A stretch of 64,000 nt of DNA. It comes from Synechococcus sp. PCC 6312. GTDB lineage: Bacteria; Cyanobacteriota; Cyanobacteriia; Thermosynechococcales; Thermosynechococcaceae. The notes under the pieces were generated by a model that saw only the letters and a program-made list of their open reading frames with translations, was not told the origin of the DNA and made no database searches. A program made the position numbers and the translations under genes. This document shows, piece by piece, positions 30,091-39,214 of the stretch. The DNA lies in assembly GCF_000316685.1 (NCBI RefSeq), contig NC_019680.1:1365501-1429500 (forward strand), written 5' to 3'. Numbering within the stretch: the stretch's first letter is position 1; each line of letters opens with the position of its first letter.

Positions 30091-30988
30091 GCGGCGCGAC
30101 TCAATTTTTTACCAACTGTTTCAGCAATTTCCGTCTCTGTTGTTTCAACTTGTGGACGCACCCCCTACTAATGCTAGTGCCTATCGGTTTGAGTCTGTCG
30201 CAGTCAAGGAAGCTCAGTTTCAAATTGATGGAGTCTTTTTACCACCGGAAACAGCAGGACCTGGAACAATTTATTTCTGTGAAGTGCAATTCCAACGAGA
30301 TGAACAACTGTATGAACGTCTGTTTGCTGAGTTATTTCTCTATTTTTACCGTCATCGGGGTAACTTTTCTGACTGGCAGGCCGTGATTATTTATCCCCAT
30401 CGCAACACAGAGCAGGCAGAATTAACTCCCTATGCTGAATTATTGAATAGTGGCAAGGTTCACCGGATTTTTATTGATGAGTTAGGAGAGCCAGAGAATT
30501 TATCCCCAGAATTAGGACTGATGCGATTGACCATTGAATACGAATCCAGTGCGCCGCGATTAGCCGGAGTAATTCTAACCAAAGCCGAGGCATCTACTCC
30601 CAAGAGGCAAGCCATAATAGACTTAGTGACAACGATTATGGTTTATAAATTCACAACCTTAAGTCGGCAGGAGGTTGAGGCGATGTTAGGGTTTACGGTC
30701 AGCGAATTACAACAAAGCCGCTTTTATCAAGAGGTCAAGGACGAAGGACGGCAAGAGGGGCGACAAGAAGGTGAGTGAATTGGTACACAATGAGGGCGGC
30801 AAGAGGGATTAGAGTTAGAGGCTCGGTCATTGGTGCTGCGGCTGTTGACTCTGAAACTTGGGACTTTACCAGTCGGGATACAAAATCAAGTAGAGAGTTT
30901 AGGATTGCCCCAGTTAGAAGAATTAGCGATGGCGTTGCTAGAGTTTCAAGAGGTGGCGGATTTGGGGGCCTGGTTACAGAAGTTTTAA
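30089..30988 (+). pseudogene. DUF2887/DUF4351 (Rpn-like nuclease) gene with two in-frame stops
   Basis: Residues 1-229 form a DUF2887 protein ([15 protein letters not shown], then FQIDGVFLPP, YFCEVQFQRDE, VIIYPHR), a PD-(D/E)XK nuclease relative of the Rpn family. The frame is broken by TGA at 30776-30778 and again at 30791-30793. The same frame then continues as GRQEGLELEARSLVLRLL...LGAWLQKF to TAA at 30986-30988, the DUF4351-like tail. The N-terminal 229 residues could still be made as a truncated protein. The gene starts head-to-head with the GST gene. Confidence 0.82.
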
Positions 30989-31071
30989 TTTTCTATCAAA
31001 TTATGACGATTATGTTTTCTAGAAGATAAGTTTGGCTAGGATCACCCCAAAGTTTATTGAGAATTGAGATC

Positions 31072-34000
31072 ATGAAAAGCGGTAGGGGGCTAATTGCAGG
31101 GCTGTTACTGTGTCTAGGGGGAGCTCCGATAACTTTTTCCGGAGAAGTCATTGCTCAAGTTAGGCCGACTGAATACATTAGTCAAAGTGGGGGCCTGGCA
31201 GAAGCAAATCAACTTAATGAGCAAGCTGTAAAGCTTTATCAACAAGGACGTTACAATGAGGCCCTGCCTCTCTACCAACGTAGTTTAGCAATTTGGGAAA
31301 AAGCTCTTGGCCCCAACCATCCTAATGTTGCTACTGGCCTCAACAATTTGGGAGCACTCTACCAAGCTCAAGGGAACTACGCCCAGGCCCTGCCCCTCTA
31401 TCAGCGTAGTTTAGCAATTCGAGAAAAAGCTCTGGGCCCGGATCATCCCGATGTCGCTTATAGTCTCAACAATTTGGCAGCACTCTACCAAGCTCAAGGG
31501 AACTACGCCCAGGCCCTGCCCCTCTATCAACGTAGTTTAACCATTTGGGAAAAAGCTCTGGGCCCGGATCACCTCAATGTCGCTTATAGTCTCAACAATT
31601 TGGCAGGACTATACCAAGATCAAAATAACTACCCCCAGGCCCTGCCCCTCCACCAACGTAGTTTAGCCATTCGACAAAAAGCTCTCGGCCCGGATCACCC
31701 CGATGTAGCCATCAGCCTCCATAATTTGGCAGCACTCTACCAAGCTCAAGGGAACTACGCCCAGGCCCTGCCCCTCTATCAACGAAGTTTAGCGATTCGG
31801 GAAAAAGCTCTCGGCCCCGATCACCCCGATGTAGCCCAAAGCCTCAATAATTTGGCAGCACTCTACCATGCTCAAGGGAACTACGCCCAGGCCCTGCCCC
31901 TCTACCAACGTGGTTTAGCAATTCGAGAAAAAGCTCTGGGCCCGGATCACCCTGATGTAGCTAATAGCCTCATTAGTTTGGCAGTAGTATACAAAGATCA
32001 AGGGAACTATGCCCAGGCCTTGCCCCTCAATCAACGTAGTTTAGCCATTCGAGAAAAAGCTCTCGGCCCCGATCACCCGTATGTAGCCTCCAGCCTCAAC
32101 AGTTTGGCAGGAATATACCAAGATCAAGGGAACTACGCCCAGTCCGTGCCCCTTTATCAACGTAGTTTAGCCATTCGAGAAAAAGCTCTCGGCCCCGATC
32201 ACCCTGATGTAGCTACTAGCCTCAACAATTTGGCAGTAATATACAAAGATCAAGGGAACTATGCCCAGGCCCTGCCCCTCTATCAACGTAGTTTAGCCAT
32301 ATTGGAAAAAGCTCAGAGCCCCAATGACCCCATTCTGGCCGCCAGCCTCAACAATTTGGCCATTTTATACTGGGCTAACAATACCACAACCCAAAGCCTC
32401 CCCCTCTTCAACCGAGCCTTGAATATTGAAGAAACAAATCTGGCGCAAAACTTAGTCATTGGCTCCGAAGAATACAAACGCAATTACTTAAAAACATTTA
32501 CAGAGTCAACTAATGGGGCTTTGACTTACCACCTCCAGGCCATGCCGAGTTCCCCTGAAGCAGCCCAACAGGCCCTAACAACAATTCTCCGCCGCAAAGG
32601 ACGGGTCTTAGATGTGCTCAGTAACGCCAGCCTCAGCCTTCGCCGCAACTTATCCCCCGCCGCTGCCCAACTCTTAGATGACTTGAGTGCGATTCGGACG
32701 CAAATTGCCCAAATTACATTTGCCACGGATTTGAAGCCCGGACAAATTGCAACGCTAAAAAACCTACAAGCGAATGCCGACAAAATTGAAACTGAACTCA
32801 GCCAGCGCAGTGCCACTTTTCAAGCCGTAACTCAACCTGTAACTATTGCCGCACTCCAACAGAAAATTCCAGCCGATGCTGCCCTGATTGAGTTTATGCA
32901 ATACCAGCCCTTTAACCCGAAAATAGGTCAATTCCAGGCCCCGCGCTATGCTGCCTATATTCTGTTGCCCCAAGGAAACGTACATTGGGTAGATTTAGGT
33001 GAGGCCGCCAGACTGGAAGTGCAACTCAAAGAATTCATGAACAAAATCAGCGATCCCCGCTTGCCCAGTGGTGCCGTCAAGCCCGTTGCCCGCCAAACCG
33101 ATGCCCTCCTCCTTGAACCCATCCGGGCTAAATTGGGAACTCAGGTGAAGCATTTACTCATTGCTCCTGATGCCGAACTCAACTTAATTCCGTTTGCCGC
33201 TCTCGTCGATGCTCAAAATCGCTATTTAATTGAAACCTATCAAATTACCTATCTCACCTCTGGTCGAGACTTACTCCGCCCCGGTACCCCTAGCTCGAAC
33301 CCGCCCCTGATTTTTGCCAATATTGACTATGACCGACCTGGGGTGCCCAGCAGCACTCCCACTCTCCTTGCCCAAGGATCATCATCAGCCAGTGGAACGA
33401 GAGGTGTTAACCAAGTCAGTCAAGAGTTAGCAAAACTTACCTTCGGCCGCCTGCCCAACACCGGTCCCGAAGCTGAAGCAATTAAAGCCTTATTACCCGC
33501 CGCCAAAATTTTTACAGGTGCCACAGCCACTGAAAATCAACTTAAAGCCAGCGTTCAGCCCCTTGTCTTGCACTTGGCGACACACGGATTCTTTCAGAGC
33601 AATGCCGTCCGCAAACCTACCAATGTTGGAGATAGAGCCATTCGAGGAGTTGAGGGAGAAATTTCTGGCTTACCTGTAGAAAATCCCTTGTTGCGGTCGG
33701 GTCTTTGGCTGGCGGGAGGTAATGTTCGTCAAAGCGGTAAGGAAGATGGCATCTTAACAGCACTAGAAGTTTCGGGCTTAGATTTGCAGGGAACTCAGCT
33801 AGTTGTCCTCTCGGCTTGTCAATCGGGGTTGGGGGATGTGCCGACTGGAGAAGGTGTGTATGGCTTGCGGCGGGCGTTTGTCTTAGCCGGTGCAGAAAGT
33901 CAACTCAGCTCCCTGTGGATTGTAGGTGATGCTGGAACCAAGGAGTTGATGATCAAGTATTACGAAAATTTGCTGAGGGGACAAGGACGGGGGGAGGCAT

Positions 34001-34122
34001 TGCGGCAGGCACAGTTGAGCTTTGTAAAGGGTACACAGTACAACAACACCTACTATTGGGCAGCATTTATCCCAACTGGGGAGTGGGGGCCGATGAGGTT
34101 TTCTGGCAATCGCCCTCGGTAG
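31072..34122 (+). CDS. TPR-CHAT protein (caspase-like protease candidate)
   Basis: 1,016 residues from ATG 31072 (a TTG at 31057 is rejected). A signal peptide ends near VIAQV, so export is likely. About nine 42-residue kinesin-light-chain-type TPR units (YAQALPLYQRSLAIREKALGPDHP) follow, then a helical linker and a C-terminal CHAT domain. The catalytic pair is His in LATHGFF (about 838) and Cys in LSACQSG (about 916). CHAT domains are clan CD peptidases related to caspases. The gene is isolated next to a broken nuclease gene. Substrate and role are unknown. Confidence 0.9.
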   Translation: MKSGRGLIAGLLLCLGGAPITFSGEVIAQVRPTEYISQSGGLAEANQLNEQAVKLYQQGRYNEALPLYQRSLAIWEKALGPNHPNVATGLNNLGALYQAQGNYAQALPLYQRSLAIREKALGPDHPDVAYSLNNLAALYQAQGNYAQALPLYQRSLTIWEKALGPDHLNVAYSLNNLAGLYQDQNNYPQALPLHQRSLAIRQKALGPDHPDVAISLHNLAALYQAQGNYAQALPLYQRSLAIREKALGPDHPDVAQSLNNLAALYHAQGNYAQALPLYQRGLAIREKALGPDHPDVANSLISLAVVYKDQGNYAQALPLNQRSLAIREKALGPDHPYVASSLNSLAGIYQDQGNYAQSVPLYQRSLAIREKALGPDHPDVATSLNNLAVIYKDQGNYAQALPLYQRSLAILEKAQSPNDPILAASLNNLAILYWANNTTTQSLPLFNRALNIEETNLAQNLVIGSEEYKRNYLKTFTESTNGALTYHLQAMPSSPEAAQQALTTILRRKGRVLDVLSNASLSLRRNLSPAAAQLLDDLSAIRTQIAQITFATDLKPGQIATLKNLQANADKIETELSQRSATFQAVTQPVTIAALQQKIPADAALIEFMQYQPFNPKIGQFQAPRYAAYILLPQGNVHWVDLGEAARLEVQLKEFMNKISDPRLPSGAVKPVARQTDALLLEPIRAKLGTQVKHLLIAPDAELNLIPFAALVDAQNRYLIETYQITYLTSGRDLLRPGTPSSNPPLIFANIDYDRPGVPSSTPTLLAQGSSSASGTRGVNQVSQELAKLTFGRLPNTGPEAEAIKALLPAAKIFTGATATENQLKASVQPLVLHLATHGFFQSNAVRKPTNVGDRAIRGVEGEISGLPVENPLLRSGLWLAGGNVRQSGKEDGILTALEVSGLDLQGTQLVVLSACQSGLGDVPTGEGVYGLRRAFVLAGAESQLSSLWIVGDAGTKELMIKYYENLLRGQGRGEALRQAQLSFVKGTQYNNTYYWAAFIPTGEWGPMRFSGNRPR
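31252..32385 (+). repeat. Nine tandem 126-base units encoding TPRs
   Basis: The TPR array of the CHAT protein is also a DNA-level tandem repeat of 126 bases. Most units share long identical stretches (for example around GCCCTGCCCCTCTA and AAAGCTCTCGGCCC). The first and last units are the most divergent. Such homogeneity implies recent duplication or gene conversion, and copy number may vary between strains. Confidence 0.9.
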
Positions 34123-34164
34123 TATTCTGACAACACTATAGTTCCGTCCCTAGGATCATTCCCA

Positions 34165-35001
34165 ATGACTATTGCTCAAACCTATACCCTCAGCCATGAC
34201 CAGGCCCATTTAGAAGTTGTCCCAGGCCGGGGCGGCATCATTACCCGTTGGCAGGTGTCGGGGCAGGATTTACTTTACTTAGACCAAGAACGGTTTGCAG
34301 ATCCGAATTTAAGTGTCCGGGGCGGCATCCCAATTCTGTTTCCGATTTGTGGCAACTTACCGGAGAACACATTTCACCATCAGGGACAGGTTTACTCCCT
34401 CAAGCAGCATGGGTTTGCCCGTGACCAGGCCTGGGATGTCAACCAACCAACCTCCAACAGCCTGACCCTCAGCCTCAGCCATAATCCAACTACCCTCAGC
34501 CAGTACCCCTTTCCCTTTAGCTTGGAATTGACCTATACCCTCACGGCCACCAGCCTGACCCTCGCGACCACCCTCCACAATCCTGGCCCCACCGACTTAC
34601 CCTTTAGTTTCGGCTTTCATCCCTATTTTCAAATTGCCAATAAGTCAGCCGTAGAACTCGTCATTCCCGCTACCACCGTCACGGATCAAAAAGCACAAAT
34701 CACAACCCCCTTTGACGGCAGATTTGACTGGACGGCCCCAGAGTTAGATTTAGCCTTTCGCCCCTTGGCGCAAACTCAGGCCCAGGTGATCAATGCTGCG
34801 ACCGGAACAACCCTCACCCTTGATTTTTCCGAAGATTATTCGACTTTAGTATTTTGGACAATTGTTGGCAAAGATTATGTCTGTGTTGAACCCTGGACAG
34901 CCCCTCGCAATGCCTTAAATACGGGGGAAGATTTATTAACGATTCCGACCGGCGGGGCCTGGCAAGCGGAATTTAAGCTAACAGCTACTCCTACCTCCTA
35001 A
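34165..35001 (+). CDS. Aldose 1-epimerase family protein
   Basis: 278 residues with the galactose-mutarotase beta-sandwich pattern: RGGIITRW, GGIPILFPICGNLP, KQHGFARDQAWDV, FSFGFHPYF and VCVEPWTAPRNALNTGED. The histidines in HGFAR and FHPYF are the usual catalytic and binding residues. It is closest in style to the YeaD/glucose-6-phosphate 1-epimerase branch, so the substrate may be a sugar phosphate. It lies downstream of the CHAT gene without obvious link. Confidence 0.87.
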   Translation: MTIAQTYTLSHDQAHLEVVPGRGGIITRWQVSGQDLLYLDQERFADPNLSVRGGIPILFPICGNLPENTFHHQGQVYSLKQHGFARDQAWDVNQPTSNSLTLSLSHNPTTLSQYPFPFSLELTYTLTATSLTLATTLHNPGPTDLPFSFGFHPYFQIANKSAVELVIPATTVTDQKAQITTPFDGRFDWTAPELDLAFRPLAQTQAQVINAATGTTLTLDFSEDYSTLVFWTIVGKDYVCVEPWTAPRNALNTGEDLLTIPTGGAWQAEFKLTATPTS

Positions 35002-35005
35002 AAGT

Positions 35006-36646
35006 TTATTCATAGCTACAAGTAATTTCGCCAATGCGTTGATTGAATCGGAGATTTTCGCTGTAGTCCACAGGCACATCAATAATGGTGGGGACATCCT
35101 GTTCGAGGGCTGTTTTGAGGATCGGAATAAAGTCCAAAGCCGACTCGACTCGGTATCCTTTCAGTCCCATACTTTCGGCCAACTTGACAAAATCTGGATT
35201 ACCAAACTTGATAAATGCCGACTCGCCAAAATAGCGATGTTGCTTCCACTCAATCAAGCCATAGCCGCCATCATTAAAAATAATTGTGGTGAAGTTTGTC
35301 CCTTCCCGGAGAGCGGTCTCAAGCTCCTGAAAATTCATCATGAAACCCCCATCGCCAGTCACCGCGACAATGTGCCGATCGGGATGAACTAACTTAGCGG
35401 CTAAGGCCCCTGGAACCGCAATGCCCATGGCCGCAAAACCGTTAGAAATCAGGCAAGTATTCGGGCGTTGGCAGTGGTAGTGGCGGGCCATCCACATTTT
35501 ATGGGCCCCAACATCGGAAATGACAATATCATCTGGCCCCATGACTTGGCGCAGATCATAAATCAGTTTTTGGGGTTTAATCGGAAAACCGTCATCACGG
35601 GCATATTGCATATAGTCAGCCACAATGTCTTGCCGCAAATGCAGGGCGTAAGGGGTGGGTTTATCGTGACGGTCTGCCCGTTTGAGAATTTCATAGAGTG
35701 AGTCGGAAATATCCCCCACGACTTCTGTTTCAGGAATATAGCTGCTGTCAATTTCGGCATGGGTGGTGGCAATGTGAATAATTTTGATGCTCCCATCCGG
35801 GTTCCAGCGTTTGGGGGAATATTCAATCAGGTCATAGCCCACCGCAATGACTAAATCGGTATGATCAAACCCACAACTGATATAGTCCCGCTGTTGTAAC
35901 CCCACTGACCAGAGAGCCAAGGGATGATCGTAGGGAATACCGCCTTTCCCCATAAAGGTATTGGCAACGGGAATATTGAGTTCAGTCGCAAAATGTGTAA
36001 GGGCGGCTGAGGCATGGCCCCGAATGACTCCATTCCCAATCAGAACAATTGGATTTTGGGCTTGGTTAATGAGTTCGGCGGCGGCCTGAACTGCTTGATA
36101 GGAGGCATAGGTTTTTTCGTGATCGGTCGTCCTCAGGGGGTTACCAATCGCTTCCATAGCCGCAATATTTTCGGGTAAATCAATGTGGACGGCTCCCGGT
36201 TTCTCGGCCTGGGCCAACTTAAAACCACGGCGGACAATTTCGGGGGTAATGCTGGGGCGGACAATTTGAGCATTCCACTTGGTGACAGGCGCAAACATGG
36301 CCACAAGGTCTAGGTATTGGTGGGATTCAATGTGCATCCGGTCGGTTCCCACTTGTCCGGTGATGGCGACTAAGGGCGCACCATCCAAATTGGCATCAGC
36401 CACTCCGGTCATTAAGTTGGTTGCCCCAGGCCCCAAGGTAGATAAACAAACCCCCGCCTTTCCGGTTAATCGCCCATAAACATCGGCCATAAAGGCGGCC
36501 CCTTGTTCGTGGCGGGTGGTGATGAATTTTATCGAAGACTGGCGCAGGGCCTGGAGGACATCAAGATTTTCTTCACCGGGCAGGCCAAAAATATACTCTA
36601 CCCCTTCGTTTTCCAGGCATTTAACTAAAAGTTCCGCGGTATTCAT
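35006..36646 (-). CDS. Thiamine-diphosphate enzyme, acetolactate synthase large-subunit type
   Basis: 546 residues. The catalytic glutamate is E47 in TTRHEQGAAF; the TPP-binding motif GDGGFMMN...NDGGYG lies around residues 430-460. The order of domains and GLPGEENLDV start match acetolactate synthase. It is shorter than typical anabolic IlvB and no small subunit (ilvN) is adjacent, so a catabolic-type or stand-alone enzyme (as in cyanobacterial IlvG) is possible. It converges with the epimerase gene with 4 bases between stops. Confidence 0.87.
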   Translation of the reverse strand: MNTAELLVKCLENEGVEYIFGLPGEENLDVLQALRQSSIKFITTRHEQGAAFMADVYGRLTGKAGVCLSTLGPGATNLMTGVADANLDGAPLVAITGQVGTDRMHIESHQYLDLVAMFAPVTKWNAQIVRPSITPEIVRRGFKLAQAEKPGAVHIDLPENIAAMEAIGNPLRTTDHEKTYASYQAVQAAAELINQAQNPIVLIGNGVIRGHASAALTHFATELNIPVANTFMGKGGIPYDHPLALWSVGLQQRDYISCGFDHTDLVIAVGYDLIEYSPKRWNPDGSIKIIHIATTHAEIDSSYIPETEVVGDISDSLYEILKRADRHDKPTPYALHLRQDIVADYMQYARDDGFPIKPQKLIYDLRQVMGPDDIVISDVGAHKMWMARHYHCQRPNTCLISNGFAAMGIAVPGALAAKLVHPDRHIVAVTGDGGFMMNFQELETALREGTNFTTIIFNDGGYGLIEWKQHRYFGESAFIKFGNPDFVKLAESMGLKGYRVESALDFIPILKTALEQDVPTIIDVPVDYSENLRFNQRIGEITCSYE

Positions 36647-36874
36647 GTCGTGTCACACCAATGATTTAAGTCAGGCAGGCCAGAAGTTATCCCAGGCCAG
36701 GAAATTAGCCATATGCTTGCGAACAGGGGCCGAGATACAAAAATTTAGAAAACCCAACCTGTATCCGGTGTTAATTGTTTATCAATAACTTGTCTGAATC
36801 AATGGCCAATGAATTAAAAACCCTCACACCCGCTAATTCCTACTCTACTCTTGGATTTAGGGGGATGCCAAAAT

Positions 36875-37207
36875 TTAAGAGAATTCTTCCAAAATCCATT
36901 CACTGGTTCGGTCGCCCAAATCTAAGGGAATACTGACGGCTTTACCAAGGCGAGGTTTTTCGCGGGTGCGTTCAATAAAGGTCAAAACCTGATCCACACA
37001 GCCCCAGGCCTGGAGATATTGGACAATGGCATTCAGATGTTGCCGATATTCAAGTTCATTACTGGGAAACGAGGCCTGTTCGAGGTAGCGCCACATAACT
37101 TGCAGAAAAATCTTACCTTGAGTCCGCCGTAGTTGCAGATCATAGGAACGCCCCCATTTATCTAGGAGCTTTTGGTGTAACTCAGCCCCGGTCATGGTTT
37201 CCCGCAT
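36875..37207 (-). CDS. DUF3067 family cyanobacterial protein
   Basis: 110 residues from ATG 37207; ATG 37195 (MTGAELHQKLL) and GTG 37225 are alternatives. Conserved stretches include KWGRSYDLQLRRTQGKIFLQVMW, YLEQASFP and EKPRLGKAVSIPL, the DUF3067 signature of cyanobacteria and plastids. Soluble and helical, function unknown. It lies 40 bases from the nhaA stop on the same strand. Confidence 0.78.
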   Translation of the reverse strand: MRETMTGAELHQKLLDKWGRSYDLQLRRTQGKIFLQVMWRYLEQASFPSNELEYRQHLNAIVQYLQAWGCVDQVLTFIERTREKPRLGKAVSIPLDLGDRTSEWILEEFS

Positions 37208-37264
37208 CGCTATTACAGCCGTCACATCTCTCCTGCTTTATTTTGACCCACGGGTACTGGAGAT

Positions 37265-38656
37265 TCACTGATTGTTAATTAAGGATGTGGTCAATGGGGT
37301 ATTGCTTAAGGAGGTTTGCCCAGGCCTGGGGAGGAGCCACACCAACAGCAGCATTCCCACCACCGCACTCAGGGCCGACCCCAACAAAATCCCTAGTTTG
37401 GCTGCATCTAAGAGATCTCCAGTTAAAGCTAGCCCAGCAATAAACAGGGACATCGTAAAGCCAATCCCCGCCAAAATCCCACTCGCCCCCAATATCCCCC
37501 AGGTCATGTCATCAGGCAACTTGGCCCACCCCAGCAACACCGTCAAGCCGCTGAAGAGGAGAATCCCGACTGGCTTACCCACAGCTAACCCGACAATTAA
37601 GGCCATCACAATAGACTCTCTAAAGCCCGCCCCTTGAATTGGAATCCCCGCATTGGCCAGGGCAAACACAGGCATAATCCCAAAGCCAACCCAAGGATGG
37701 AGGGCCGCTTCTAAACGTTCAACGGGAGAGGTAGATTCCTGGGCGGCCACGGTAACAGACTCCACAAGGGCCTGGCGTTCATCTCCCAACAGTCCACTAT
37801 TTCCCTGGAGAACATCCCCTAACTTTTGGACAAACTCCGCCAATAGTCCCTGACTGATCCAGGCCTGGGCCGGTGTAATCAATCCCAAAATAACCCCGGC
37901 AATCGTGGCATGGACACCCGACTCATGAAAGCCAAACCACACCCCCAGACCCAGCAGGACATAAAGGGGCAAACTCCGCACACCAATTTGTAATAACAAC
38001 CCGATCAAGCCAATTCCGCCAAACCCCCAGGCCAAGGCATTCAAGTGCAGTTCATCGGTGTAGCCAATCGCAATCACCAAAATAGCCCCAATATCATCAA
38101 TTATTGCCAGGGTCAGGAGTAAAATTCGGAGACTTTTCGGTACTCGGGTTCCCAAAATGGCTAAACAACCCACCACAAAAGCAATGTCAGTGGCCATTGG
38201 GATCCCCCAACCCCGTTGTCCGGCCTCCCCCCATTGCAGAAGAAGGAAGAAGGCCGCTGGGATCACCATGCCCCCCAACGCCGCTACCAGAGGAATAATT
38301 GCTGCCCGTAGGTTTTTAAGTTCCCCCAAAACAATTTCCCGCTTCACCTCCAGGCCAATGACAAAGAAAAAGACGGCCATCAGTCCATCATTGATCCAAT
38401 GTTGGAGGGAATAATTCATCTGCCAGGAGCCAACAGAAAGACTCAGGGGAGTTTGCCAAAAGCGCAAATAGGAGTCAGAAAAGCTCGAATTTGCCAAGAT
38501 TAAAGCAACAACCGTCACCAAAAGCAGAACGATGCCACTCGCAGACTCAACGTGCAGAAAGCGGGAGAAAGGCTCAATCAGGCGATCCACGGGTTCAATC
38601 GGCAAGCGTGGCTCCGGCAACAGGGTTTGCTGATCCTTGTCCTGGACATTTTCCAT
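37265..38656 (-). CDS. nhaA: Na+/H+ antiporter NhaA
   Basis: 463 residues with about 12 membrane helices. The ion-binding aspartates are in ATDIAF and LAIIDDIGAI, and the family signatures QHWINDGLMAVFFFVIGLEVKRE and VHATIAGV are intact. A 50-residue hydrophilic insert (about 265-320) is longer than in E. coli NhaA, as often seen in cyanobacterial NhaA. It exchanges Na+ for protons in pH and salt homeostasis. Confidence 0.95.
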   Translation of the reverse strand: MENVQDKDQQTLLPEPRLPIEPVDRLIEPFSRFLHVESASGIVLLLVTVVALILANSSFSDSYLRFWQTPLSLSVGSWQMNYSLQHWINDGLMAVFFFVIGLEVKREIVLGELKNLRAAIIPLVAALGGMVIPAAFFLLLQWGEAGQRGWGIPMATDIAFVVGCLAILGTRVPKSLRILLLTLAIIDDIGAILVIAIGYTDELHLNALAWGFGGIGLIGLLLQIGVRSLPLYVLLGLGVWFGFHESGVHATIAGVILGLITPAQAWISQGLLAEFVQKLGDVLQGNSGLLGDERQALVESVTVAAQESTSPVERLEAALHPWVGFGIMPVFALANAGIPIQGAGFRESIVMALIVGLAVGKPVGILLFSGLTVLLGWAKLPDDMTWGILGASGILAGIGFTMSLFIAGLALTGDLLDAAKLGILLGSALSAVVGMLLLVWLLPRPGQTSLSNTPLTTSLINNQ

Positions 38657-38951
38657 TGCCCCTGTCCTCAGTGCGGGTAAAATTAGTGCTTAAATCCTAG
38701 CAGCCATCACCGACATGGTTATTAAGTTAAAACCTCCCGCAAGCAGCAATTTCACAGGTTAAATGCCAACCTGGCTCGCCAGGGGGAACGGGATGTTGCC
38801 TCAATTTACACAGAAATCATCAAAGCTAAAAAAAGGTTCAGGACTTAGCCTAAAGGTATGGCCAGTTCCATGCTTAGTCATAGTCTCAACACCATTTTAC
38901 TTTGCTAAGTAAGTTTTGCCTCCTTCTCAGACCCTTACTCTGGTGACTGCT
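38657..38951. other. Intergenic region with a possible coding remnant
   Basis: About 295 bases between nhaA (minus) and a small helical protein gene (plus). Bases 38741-38848 read without a stop as a charged peptide (RQGERDVASIYTEIIKAKK) but have no start codon or ribosome-binding site. It may be a decayed gene end or chance. Confidence 0.3.
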
Positions 38952-39194
38952 ATGGATATTTATCGCCCTGAATCTGCTCCCTCAACACCGGAAATGATGG
39001 CGGAACTCAAACGCTTACAAACCCTAATTGAAAGTGCCATCGCCGATGGTTCTCTCTCTGCTGACGAGATGGCCCGCATTAAACAGCAAATTGCTGCGGA
39101 TGGCCAAGTGACCTTTCAAGAACTAGAACTCTACCGGCAGTTAGTTTTAGACAAAATTACCCAAGGGGATCTGGCACGGGACTTTGACCCCTAA
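38952..39194 (+). CDS. Small helical acidic protein
   Basis: 80 residues from ATG 38952 (MDIYRPESAPSTPEMMAELKRLQ); a TTG at 38916 is less likely. The sequence is mostly amphipathic helix with repeated ADG motifs (AIADGSLSADEMARIKQQIAADGQVTFQEL) that recall EF-hand or TerB-like acidic loops. It converges with the GTPase gene, 20 bases between stops. Function unknown. Confidence 0.62.
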   Translation: MDIYRPESAPSTPEMMAELKRLQTLIESAIADGSLSADEMARIKQQIAADGQVTFQELELYRQLVLDKITQGDLARDFDP

Positions 39195-39214
39195 CCCAGG
39201 AGACTACCGATGAA

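Noticed and set aside
31252-32385. CRISPR-like repeat array
   Set aside because: The 126-base periodicity is coding and matches the 42-residue TPR unit; no spacers.
38741-38848. Short open stretch that looks protein-like
   Set aside because: No start codon or ribosome-binding site, and too short to tell from chance.
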